From Thermoplasmata archaeon (GTDB lineage: Archaea; Thermoplasmatota; Thermoplasmata; Thermoplasmatales; Thermoplasmataceae): a stretch of 11,940 bases of DNA. The notes beneath the pieces were generated by a model. It was not told the DNA's origin and made no database searches. It was given only the letters and a program-made list of their open reading frames with translations. The stretch is taken from contig JAKAAI010000053.1 in assembly GCA_021797055.1 (NCBI GenBank), forward strand, positions 1 to 11,940. Direction: 5' to 3'. This document shows, piece by piece, positions 6,658 to 11,921 of the stretch. The stretch's first letter is position 1, and every line of letters begins with the position of its first letter. A program made the translations under genes and the position numbers.

Positions 6658-6710
6658 TTTTCTGATATAATCGTATGCACAAAACTTAGAATCAACATAT
6701 AATCAGAAAA
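6658..6710. repeat. 9-base inverted repeat at the right end of unit 1
   Basis: TTTTCTGAT (6658-6666) and ATCAGAAAA (6702-6710) are perfect inverted repeats with a 35-base spacer, ending 12 bases before the tRNA-derived repeat. It could be a recombinase arm site or just an AT-rich hairpin. Confidence 0.3.
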
Positions 6711-6722
6711 TAAGACCATTTA

Positions 6723-6770
6723 AAGAATGGACCGGTCGGGATTTGATTAATGTTTTAATAATCGAATACT
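6723..6770. repeat. tRNA-Ala 3'-end copy (attachment site) between units 1 and 2
   Basis: Bases 6724-6745 are identical over 22 bases to 11812-11833, which cover the acceptor 3' strand, half the T-arm and four bases beyond the tRNA 3' end. The match with the copy at 8480-8513 extends to 34 bases with one difference. It therefore includes an arm (TTAATGTTTT) that is not part of the tRNA gene. The box AATACT follows at 6765-6770. Confidence 0.75.
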
Positions 6771-6830
6771 AAATTTCTATATTCGGGATGAGGCCTATTC
6801 ATAAAGAACTATACACTTAAATCCTATTGG

Positions 6831-6850
6831 TAACTATGGTTAACTATGGT
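6831..6850 (+). repeat. tandem 10-base repeat spanning an antitoxin start codon
   Basis: TAACTATGGT occurs twice head to tail. The second copy contains the ATG (6846) of the antitoxin; the first contains an ATG in another frame. It may be an operator (two direct half-sites) or a recent slippage duplication. A TATA-like TATACACTTAAA lies at 6809-6820. Confidence 0.6.
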
Positions 6851-7112
6851 GACAACCATACAGATAGATGAAAAGCTGAAGGCCAGACTAGATCAACTGA
6901 AGATTCATCATCGGGAATCCTACAATGAGTTGATCTCAAGATTGATAAGTTCTTCATCACCCAAACTGGTTAGCAGAGATACACTAATAGAAACGCTGGA
7001 GGTATTGTCAGACTCAGAATTTATCAAAGGTATCGAAAGGGGTATCAAAGATATTGAGGAGGGAAGGGTAAAACCGCTCAGCCAGGTGAGGAAGGAGCTA
7101 GAACGAGCTTGA
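6846..7112 (+). CDS. RelB-type antitoxin (short archaeal family)
   Basis: An 88-residue protein with N-terminal TTIQIDEKLKARLDQLK and then HHRESYNELISRL, the compact strand-helix-helix form of short archaeal antitoxins. The same pattern is seen in the antitoxin at 8810-8995 and in the remnant at 1882-2040. The acidic-basic C-terminal tail (EGRVKPLSQVRKELERA) should neutralise the toxin. The stop overlaps the toxin start as TTGA. The start lies in the tandem decamer at 6831-6850. This is the first operon after the tRNA-derived repeat, about 100 bases from it. Confidence 0.78.
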   Translation: MVTTIQIDEKLKARLDQLKIHHRESYNELISRLISSSSPKLVSRDTLIETLEVLSDSEFIKGIERGIKDIEEGRVKPLSQVRKELERA

Positions 7113-7363
7113 TCTATGAAGTTTACCTAGCTGCTGAAGCAGAAAAGTTTCTCAAAAAATGTGATAGTGCAACAAGAAAGAGACTGATGAATAAAATTTC
7201 TAAATTGGGTGAAGATCCAGAGGCTGGAAAACCGCTAACTGCGGCGTTGACAGGACTTTGGAGTTTGAGGATTGGAAACTATAGGGCGATATATGAGATA
7301 CGAAACTCAGAGCTTCTTATTCTTGTTATCAAGATAGGTCCAAGGAAGAATGTGTATGATTGA
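7109..7363 (+). CDS. RelE/ParE-superfamily toxin
   Basis: The 84-residue product matches the RelE fold from end to end: IYEVYLAAEAEKFLKKCD, then LGEDPEAGKPL, GLWSLRIGNYRAIYEI and IKIGPRKNVYD. R54, R59 and the C-terminal RKNVYD segment are in the places used by RelE toxins for mRNA cleavage on the ribosome, although the frequent His before RK is Pro here. The start is a TTG overlapping the antitoxin stop (TTGA), with GGAG at 7094-7097. No in-frame ATG exists near this point. RelE (mRNA interferase) is more likely than ParE (gyrase inhibitor), but the sequence alone does not settle it. Confidence 0.8.
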   Translation: MIYEVYLAAEAEKFLKKCDSATRKRLMNKISKLGEDPEAGKPLTAALTGLWSLRIGNYRAIYEIRNSELLILVIKIGPRKNVYD

Positions 7364-7415
7364 TATAGCTGGTTAATAATAACCCAAATTGGAGTTGGAT
7401 TAATGGAATGGAGCT

Positions 7416-7618
7416 TTGATTAAAACTCGTTGATAGACTTCACCTGCTCTGCCGTTTCTCACTTCACTCTATTGAGTTGAATTTATCAAAAATGCCCACG
7501 TTTCCTATGGAGACCCCCCTTTGTATCTTATGGAATTCCCCTCAACAACTCGTTTCATGTCTATCAATGCTCCATAGCAGTCAAACGTGAGGAACTTGTA
7601 TTTCAAAGGATCGTCCAT
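7416..7618 (-). pseudogene. N-terminal fragment of a HAD-superfamily hydrolase
   Basis: From an ATG at 7618 the minus strand encodes MDDPLKYKFLTFDCYGALID and stops at 7505-7507 after 37 residues. FDCYG(T)LID is motif I of haloacid-dehalogenase-type HAD hydrolases and includes the nucleophile Asp. In another frame, at about 7416-7472, SEVRNGRAGEVYQRVLIKA resembles the next part of the cap domain, which suggests a frameshift and then loss of the rest. A TATA-like ATTTATAATT (7637-7646, plus strand) sits about 24 bases upstream, so the promoter may survive. The first piece is fairly secure; the second is tentative. Confidence 0.5.
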
Positions 7619-7646
7619 TATTTAATCTGAGTATCACATTTATAAT

Positions 7647-7796
7647 TTCTCTGTTATCGGAGCATAAGTACACAAGTTGATGTACAAACGAAGTGCAGTT
7701 TTGTCTCCTAGAAGCAATTGAAGGTGCAACACAAGACGAGAACAGGACTTGTTGGAAATTCTCTCTCATCCATGTTTTGCTGCATTATGCCATTTA
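7647..7796. other. intergenic stretch between the HAD fragment and a vapBC operon
   Basis: No reading frame is recognised. A minus-strand frame of 62 codons (7581-7769) overlaps the HAD fragment's promoter and shows no family pattern. Confidence 0.3.
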
Positions 7797-7817
7797 ACCG
7801 TTAAATTTTTATACGGT
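7797..7817 (+). promoter_or_regulatory. promoter and putative operator of the vapBC operon at 7835
   Basis: ACCGT (7797-7801) and ACGGT (7813-7817) are inverted around the TATA-like TTTTTATA. The TATA box is about 26 bases before the ATG at 7835, so the mRNA is probably leaderless. The right arm ATACGGTATT recalls the palindrome CCGTATATACGG of the vapBC pair at 6298-6582. Confidence 0.45.
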
Positions 7818-7834
7818 ATTCTAATTATTTGTTC

Positions 7835-8071
7835 ATGGTCAAAACCACGATTAATCTTGACGATGAAATCTATGCTGAAATCGTTAAAGAATCCGTAGAA
7901 AAGTACGGCAGCACCAAAAAAATGTCAATGATCATTAACCAGCGCCTCAGGAACAAGAAAAATGATGCAAGGAAAAGTGGAAAGAGAATTACATTCAAGG
8001 TCAGGGAAAACCTTTCATCGCTGGACGCTGACATTGAGATAAGAAAGGGGTGGGGGGAGAGCAGTAAATGA
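7835..8071 (+). CDS. vapB: ribbon-helix-helix VapB antitoxin
   Basis: The 78-residue product starts VKTTINLDDEIYAEIVKESV, a typical CopG/VapB ribbon-helix-helix opening. A basic middle (NQRLRNKKNDARKSGKR) and a tail (DADIEIRKGWGE) that would bind the toxin follow. A TTG at 7829 in the same frame would add two residues, but the TATA spacing and the form MVKTT favour the ATG at 7835. The stop and the vapC start overlap as ATGA. The MVKT(K/T)I start is shared with the VapB at 6298-6582, which suggests related antitoxins with different toxins. Confidence 0.8.
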   Translation: MVKTTINLDDEIYAEIVKESVEKYGSTKKMSMIINQRLRNKKNDARKSGKRITFKVRENLSSLDADIEIRKGWGESSK

Positions 8072-8475
8072 CAACGCTCGTTGACACAGACGTTCTGGTG
8101 TATGATTCAATAGAGAATTCTCCACACCATGATCGTGCAAGAGAACTAATCGATGAGTCGGAAGACCCGATAATGAATTCACTTTCGATTGTTGAACTTG
8201 GATTTGTGCTTCCCAGGTACGGTATAGACAACGGCAGTGTTAGAATGAAGATTGAAGAATTATTGCATAGCGATTATTTCACGGTTTCCTGGATATCTGG
8301 AAAGATGATTGAAGGGGCGTCAGAATACATGGTAGAAAACGGTCTCAGTTTCAAGGATTTCAATGACTGGATAATAGCGTATGATGCACATTCAAGAGAT
8401 GTGCCTTTAGTGACTTTTGATAATGTACTATCCAAGAAATGCAGGAAGTTAGGCATACGAGTCATCGAGGTATAG
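8068..8475 (+). CDS. vapC: PIN-domain VapC ribonuclease toxin
   Basis: A 135-residue PIN protein: D6 (LVDTDVLVYDSIE), E43 (SIVELGFVL), D100 (FNDWIIAYDAHSR) and D118 (VTFDNVLSKKCRKLGI) supply the metal site. DxDVLVYxxxxxxPHHxRA is common in archaeal VapC proteins. It is translationally coupled to vapB by ATGA. The stop lies 4 bases before the next tRNA-derived repeat, so the gene fills the right end of unit 2 exactly. That leaves no room for a terminator inside the unit. Confidence 0.87.
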   Translation: MTTLVDTDVLVYDSIENSPHHDRARELIDESEDPIMNSLSIVELGFVLPRYGIDNGSVRMKIEELLHSDYFTVSWISGKMIEGASEYMVENGLSFKDFNDWIIAYDAHSRDVPLVTFDNVLSKKCRKLGIRVIEV

Positions 8476-8479
8476 CTTG

Positions 8480-8524
8480 AAGAATGGACCGGTCGGGATT
8501 TGCTTAATGTTTTTAGGGAATACT
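8480..8524. repeat. tRNA-Ala 3'-end copy (attachment site) between units 2 and 3
   Basis: Bases 8481-8502 are identical to 11812-11833 in the tRNA gene, and 8480-8513 differs at one base from 6723-6756. The extra arm (CTTAATGTTTTTAG) and the AATACT box (8519-8524) are shared with the two copies to the left but absent from the tRNA gene. Confidence 0.75.
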
Positions 8525-8544
8525 GAGAAGAAAAATCAACTCAT

Positions 8545-8823
8545 CTAATCCAGCCAAGAATATGCGTCCGATCTCGTTGCAATCCTCACAACCTTTATTC
8601 TTTCCTCATCCAGAAAGTATATTACTCTGTAATCCCCCACCCTCAGCCTGTAAAAAATATGGTTTGTGCCCGAAAGTCTCTTAGTGTCCAGTCTGTGTAA
8701 GCTGTTGTACGGGTCCTTTGCAAGTTCGTTTAGCTTTTCCCTTATCCTGGTTTGTTCTATTTTCTGTAAGGCTTTGAACTCCTTTGCTGCCGTGGTTGAT
8801 AGGAGTACATCATAACTTGTCAA
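8545..8823 (-). CDS. RelE/ParE-superfamily toxin
   Basis: The 92-residue product has the full RelE pattern: SYDVLLSTTAAKEFKALQKI, ELAKDPYNSLHRLDTKRLSG, FYRLRVGDYRVIYFLDEE, then KVVRIATRSDAYSW. The arginines in YRLRVGDYR and in ATRSDAY sit where RelE enzymes bind and cut mRNA. I chose the TTG at 8823 because GAGGAG lies about 10 bases before it and conserved sequence begins four residues later. An ATG at 8844 is the alternative and would add seven residues. The gene overlaps the end of the antitoxin gene upstream. It is a distant relative of the toxin at 7109-7363. Confidence 0.8.
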   Translation of the reverse strand: MTSYDVLLSTTAAKEFKALQKIEQTRIREKLNELAKDPYNSLHRLDTKRLSGTNHIFYRLRVGDYRVIYFLDEERIKVVRIATRSDAYSWLD

Positions 8824-8995
8824 GGGGGACGAACTCCTCAGCATCGGCTATTCTGTCAAGCTCATTGAAGAACATAGCCTTCCTGCTGATTTCGAGGAGA
8901 TTTTCTATTATTTCATCATAGGTCTGTCCCTTATGCCCAACTTCCTTGAGTTTCTCTCTGGTCTCTTTGGAAATTTGTATAGTTGTACTGTCCAT
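8810..8995 (-). CDS. RelB-type antitoxin (short archaeal family)
   Basis: A 61-residue protein with STTIQISKETREKLKEVG, then HKGQTYDEIIENLLEIS. This is the same strand-helix-helix pattern as the antitoxin at 6846-7112 (TTIQIDEKLKARL, ESYNELISRLI). The tail NELDRIADAEEFVPLDKL is acidic and would bind the RelE partner. The stop lies inside the toxin gene. The ATG at 8995 is about 23 bases from a TATA-like CTTATATACAG (9013-9023, minus strand), which fits a leaderless mRNA. Confidence 0.8.
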   Translation of the reverse strand: MDSTTIQISKETREKLKEVGHKGQTYDEIIENLLEISRKAMFFNELDRIADAEEFVPLDKL

Positions 8996-9012
8996 TATAT
9001 GCGAATCCTATG

Positions 9013-9023
9013 ACTGTATATAA
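9013..9023 (-). promoter_or_regulatory. putative TATA box of the relBE operon in unit 3
   Basis: CTTATATACAG on the minus strand, about 23 bases before the ATG at 8995. The stretch 9024-9247 to its right shows no convincing gene. Confidence 0.45.
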
Positions 9024-9247
9024 GGATAATTAATTATTATGTGTAGATTATAACAACATATAAGACTTAATTGGCACACTATCTTCCCTGAGATGCCGGC
9101 AAGAAATGAAGTAATAGTTCAGCCAGTTTTTATTCATTTGGAAATAGGCTACAGAGCACCAGAGGGAGATGCATGAAGAATGGAAGGAGGGGCTAATAGA
9201 GGAATGGTGATTGCCAAGAAGCAAAAAATGAGGAAAGGCATCTGGCA

Positions 9248-10081
9248 TTAAGTCAATCTAAGGTTTATCCCAAGCTTCCTTGACAAATTCTCCAGATCCT
9301 GGGCCACGTAGAAAAATGCCATCCATGCCCATTTGCCCCATCTTCTTTGCCCCTCTCTCTTCGCAACTTCAACTGCTTTTCTGTTGTTCTCCGGTTTTTC
9401 CCAAAACAGGAGTTTCCCAAAAACCTCTGCTGACCAGACATCTATAGGGAACCCGCCGTGTGGGTTGATTATATCAGCCGAATAGTCGCCGATTCCGGGG
9501 AGTTCAAGCAGCCATTCTTTAGCTTCTTCTTCTTCTTTTATTTCATGCAATTGTTCCGCAGAGGGGAAATCACCTGCGAACAATCTCTTCGCCATTTTTA
9601 CTACGAACTTCGCCCTGTATCCCGCCCTGCATTTAGAGGCAATATCCTCTGCCGGAACTCCTGCTATTTTCTCAGGGCTAGGCCATGTCTTGATCTTCTT
9701 TCCGTCAAATTCCGCCAAATCTCCATAATTTTCTATGAAGGAGTTCATCATTTCGTTGCTTCTCTTCAGAGGGGCCATCTGGAGCATTATGGCAAGCAAC
9801 GCCTCCGGAAAGATCGCTATCGAGAATGTATCGTGCATTCCGTACAGGTCTCCAATGACGTGCGTCAGAATGCTGTCTTTATTTGAGAATTCATAGAACT
9901 CGCTTAAATCCTGGTCCGTGCCAAGTGCTTTTACCAGAAGCGATTTTCTTTTCTCCTTCTTGACGGGAGTAAGTTCTTTCGCTACAAAAATCGTCACGGA
10001 TATTTCAGGATCGCTGACTTTTTCGTTTGAAGAGAGCCTTATGCCCAAAAGATTCTTTTCAAGATTAGCGGCTGTCCACAT
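9248..10081 (-). CDS. AlkA/OGG-like DNA glycosylase (HhH-GPD), 5' part cut off by a stop codon
   Basis: From the ATG at 10081 the frame gives 277 residues. A helix-hairpin-helix lies at 192-203 (LELPGIGDYSAD), followed by the catalytic Asp D214 in FPIDVW. CRAGYRAKFVVKMAKRL (151-167) is the usual preceding helix. There is no Lys at the position OGG-type enzymes use for strand cleavage, so a monofunctional AlkA-like activity on alkylated or oxidised bases is more likely. The N-terminal AlkA-like domain continues in the same frame upstream of the ATG to 10210, but a TAA at 10094-10096 interrupts it. A full-length gene would have about 320 codons. As it stands either a truncated protein is made or the gene is dead. 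No partner gene is coupled to it. Confidence 0.7.
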   Translation of the reverse strand: MWTAANLEKNLLGIRLSSNEKVSDPEISVTIFVAKELTPVKKEKRKSLLVKALGTDQDLSEFYEFSNKDSILTHVIGDLYGMHDTFSIAIFPEALLAIMLQMAPLKRSNEMMNSFIENYGDLAEFDGKKIKTWPSPEKIAGVPAEDIASKCRAGYRAKFVVKMAKRLFAGDFPSAEQLHEIKEEEEAKEWLLELPGIGDYSADIINPHGGFPIDVWSAEVFGKLLFWEKPENNRKAVEVAKREGQRRWGKWAWMAFFYVAQDLENLSRKLGINLRLT

Positions 10082-10093
10082 TGTTGTGCCATC

Positions 10094-10210
10094 TTAAATC
10101 TCAAGAGGCGTGAACAGAGACCATCCTGCCGGCCTCCTTACCGTCAACCCAAAATTATATGGAGGCGTTGGCCTCAATTTAAATCCGAAATGATGGTACA
10201 GTTTCGACAT
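10094..10210 (-). pseudogene. detached N-terminal piece of the DNA glycosylase gene
   Basis: From an ATG at 10210 the minus strand encodes 38 residues, including FKLRPTPPYNFGLTVRRPAG and WSLFTPLEI, then TAA. Reading continues in the same frame as DGTTMWTAANLEKN of the downstream gene. The PPYNFxLTxR segment is the normal opening of archaeal AlkA/OGG-like glycosylases, so a single base change created the stop. A TATA-like AAAATATAA lies at 10244-10252, about 26 bases before the expected transcription start. A sequencing error in one base would also explain it. Confidence 0.6.
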
Positions 10211-10321
10211 GGCAGTCACCCCATTGGAACCTGAATCAAGCATTATATTTTTAGTTCATGCCTGTTTTCCTTGCATTTCAATAAATTTGGTGTCAGCAAG
10301 ACACTGAGTTCACAGAAACCG

Positions 10322-10666
10322 TCATGGTGAATTGAACTGGCTTGGGTCGAAGATTGTTCTGATGAAGTCGATCTTTCCCCCTGAAGCGTGGTACCATGAA
10401 GACATGTAGACTTTCTTTCCTTGAGTTGAAAGATCATAGAGGAGGCACACGTCATCCCCGTCGGAGAAGGTTTTCTTCATTTCGTATTTTCCACGATACT
10501 GTCGTAGCATATCGACAAACTCCTTCGGTTTGCTGAACGATTCGCCTGCCGGCCCTATGATCCTGACCTCACTGTTCAGGTATTCAGCAGCCGCGTTGTA
10601 GTTTTCGCTGTTGAGTGCTCTGATGTAGGAAAACACGACCTCAGTTGCATTACTTTTTGTTTCCAT
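10322..10666 (-). CDS. SnoaL-like (NTF2-fold) small protein
   Basis: From the ATG at 10666 the product has 114 residues with the cone-shaped NTF2/SnoaL pattern: VVFSYIRALNSENYNAAAEY, EVRIIGPAGESFSKPKEFVD, then DVCLLYDLSTQGKKVYMSSW, and YHASGGKIDFIRTIFDP. Such proteins bind small hydrophobic ligands or act as isomerases and hydrolases; the function here is unknown. The frame extends to 10828, but that part runs into the divergent regulator gene. A TATA-like AATAAATATA (10690-10699) lies 25-30 bases before 10666, so 10666 is the better start. It is divergent from the Lrp-type gene, which suggests control by it. Confidence 0.68.
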   Translation of the reverse strand: METKSNATEVVFSYIRALNSENYNAAAEYLNSEVRIIGPAGESFSKPKEFVDMLRQYRGKYEMKKTFSDGDDVCLLYDLSTQGKKVYMSSWYHASGGKIDFIRTIFDPSQFNSP

Positions 10667-10689
10667 GCTTCTGTATTGCAGCATAAAGC

Positions 10690-10718
10690 TATATTTATTT
10701 CCCTCAGGCGATGAGGAA
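10690..10718. promoter_or_regulatory. divergent control region between the SnoaL-like gene and the regulator
   Basis: The minus-strand TATA box AATAAATATA (10690-10699) serves the SnoaL-like gene. Directly behind it CCTCA (10702-10706) and TGAGG (10712-10716) are inverted repeats. With one bulged base the arms grow to TTCC(C)TCA/TGAGGAA (10699-10718). Its place between the two divergent genes suits a binding site of the Lrp-type regulator. The repeat is short, so this is tentative. Confidence 0.35.
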
Positions 10719-10747
10719 TTTCGACAACCTTTAACTGCAGCCTTACA

Positions 10748-11677
10748 ATGTATTTCACAATCATGCATCACGCGGACGACCTGGATGTCAAGATAATCAA
10801 GGAGCTGGGAGGCTCCAATCCGTCTCAATGGAATGTCAGGGAGTCCTACTCGAACATAGCTGAAAGGCTCGGAATCGATGAAGAGACTGTAAGGAGGAGA
10901 CTGAAGCGGGCTGAACGTCTGGGCTCCTTGCCAGGCTGGAAGGTGATGGTCAGCCCACGCGTCTTGGATTGCAGGGCTGTCAACGTAAGCTTGAGAGTTA
11001 AGGATGAGAGAAAGAAACCCGGAATTATTTCTGAACTCGGAGATCTGGATGGTGTCATCAAGATCCTCAACTTCCGCGGGGATGAACTGCTACTGACTTT
11101 ATACTACGGCAACGATGACTCGCTTAAGAATAAGTTGGATCTTATTGCCTCAATCTCCGACTGCCCAAACCCCATTGTCTGGGAACTTGTTTTCCCTGAA
11201 CCACAGATCAACATAACATTGCCCGACTGGAAGATAATCGAATCCATGCTCGAAGACGCAAGGAAGAGCCTCAATGGCGTATCCAAATCCGTTGTATTAT
11301 CTATAAGGACGGTTGAAAGGAGACTTAACAAGTTGACAGAAGGATATGCGGTGTATCTTCAGGGAACACCCAACTTCAATAAGTTTGCAGGGTTAAGTTG
11401 CGTGTTCATTGTGTTTTGCCCGGACGAAAAGGAGAAGCGCACCGTTGACAACACTATCCTTTCCAGGGCGAGGAGAATTGAACTCGCGAATACTAGCTCG
11501 AGACAGTATTCAATTTTTGTATCCCTCTTTGACAATCTCGCCGAACCCGATGATTTTGTCGGCTGGATCAACGGTCTCGATGGTGTGAAAAGTGTGAGCA
11601 TGGGCATAATGAAGGATCTCATTGTTATACAGAAATGGATGCGAGACGAAATCATCAAACGTCAATTTACAAAATAA
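10748..11677 (+). CDS. double Lrp/AsnC-type transcriptional regulator
   Basis: A 309-residue protein that looks like two Lrp units in one chain. Residues 10-66 form an AsnC-type winged helix (DLDVKIIKELGG, SYSNIAERLGIDEETVRRRL, GSLPGWKVMVSP). Residues 75-152 have the ligand-binding RAM pattern (VNVSLRVKDERKKPGIISEL, ILNFRGDELLLTLYY). Residues 158-206 repeat a weaker winged helix (LPDWKIIESMLEDARK, VLSIRTVERRLNKLTEGYAV), and residues 213-296 a second RAM-like domain. Such a chain could act as a pseudo-symmetric monomer or tetramer, probably sensing a small metabolite. Starts are possible at 10748 or 10763 (M6). The divergent SnoaL-like gene is the natural first target. Confidence 0.75.
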   Translation: MYFTIMHHADDLDVKIIKELGGSNPSQWNVRESYSNIAERLGIDEETVRRRLKRAERLGSLPGWKVMVSPRVLDCRAVNVSLRVKDERKKPGIISELGDLDGVIKILNFRGDELLLTLYYGNDDSLKNKLDLIASISDCPNPIVWELVFPEPQINITLPDWKIIESMLEDARKSLNGVSKSVVLSIRTVERRLNKLTEGYAVYLQGTPNFNKFAGLSCVFIVFCPDEKEKRTVDNTILSRARRIELANTSSRQYSIFVSLFDNLAEPDDFVGWINGLDGVKSVSMGIMKDLIVIQKWMRDEIIKRQFTK

Positions 11678-11811
11678 ACGCTTCCAGTGCATTATAATCG
11701 AAGGTTCAAAGAATCCATCCTAAGTGAGAGTCCCATTTATGTAGACTGATGCTTGAGCACGATGTTCAAGGACTGGCCCATACTAATGTCTTTTTATTCA
11801 GATAAATTGAT
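11678..11811. other. short intergenic stretch at the right end of unit 3
   Basis: No gene is recognised. The T-run TCTTTTTATTC at 11790-11800 could end the regulator transcript. On the minus strand it lies just beyond the tRNA 3' end. Confidence 0.3.
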
Positions 11812-11833
11812 AGAATGGACCGGTCGGGATTTG
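11812..11833. repeat. attachment core inside the intact tRNA-Ala gene
   Basis: These 22 bases occur again exactly at 6724-6745 and 8481-8502. They cover four bases beyond the tRNA 3' end, the discriminator base, the acceptor 3' strand, the T-stem 3' strand and the edge of the T-loop. This is a favoured crossover site for tyrosine recombinases. Confidence 0.75.
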
Positions 11834-11887
11834 AACCCGAGGCCTCCTACTTGCGAAGCAGGCGATCTACCGCTGATCTACCGGCCC
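11816..11887 (-). tRNA. tRNA-Ala, anticodon CGC
   Basis: A complete 72-base cloverleaf on the minus strand. The acceptor stem GGGCCGG/CCGGTCC has G3-U70, the main identity signal for alanine, and discriminator A73. The D-stem is GATC/GATC, with loop AGCGGTA. The anticodon stem is CCTGC/GTAGG around TTCGCAA, giving anticodon CGC for GCG codons. The T-stem TCGGG/CCCGA closes loop TTCAAAT. No intron is seen and CCA is not encoded. Its 3' end is the source of the repeats at 4803, 6723 and 8480. Confidence 0.95.
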
Positions 11888-11907
11888 TTTCAGAGATGAT
11901 GTGAAAC

Positions 11908-11921
11908 CCTTATTTTTTCTT
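11908..11921 (-). promoter_or_regulatory. putative TATA box of the tRNA-Ala gene
   Basis: AGAAAAAATAAGGG on the minus strand is centred about 27 bases before the tRNA 5' end at 11887, the normal archaeal distance. Confidence 0.5.

Noticed and set aside
6724..8502. The partial tRNA copies as extra tRNA genes
   Set aside because: Only the acceptor 3' strand and half of the T-arm are present; no anticodon arm or 5' half follows.
4803..8524. Repeats considered as a CRISPR array
   Set aside because: Only three partial copies, spaced 1.8-1.9 kb apart and with genes between them; they match the tRNA 3' end, which explains them better.
9180..9251. Small plus-strand frame of 23 codons before the glycosylase stop
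   Set aside because: No promoter, no family pattern, and overlap with the end of the glycosylase gene.
9458..9886. Plus-strand frame of 142 codons
   Set aside because: It lies wholly opposite the DNA glycosylase, whose helix-hairpin-helix and catalytic Asp are clear.
10187..10243. Possible end of a GNAT acetyltransferase (NGVTAMSKLYHHFGFK resembles the N..A..LY...GF motif)
   Set aside because: The frame opens only at 10243, with stops upstream and a TATA-like element right there. The likeness is short, and the residues can simply be the N-terminus of the glycosylase.
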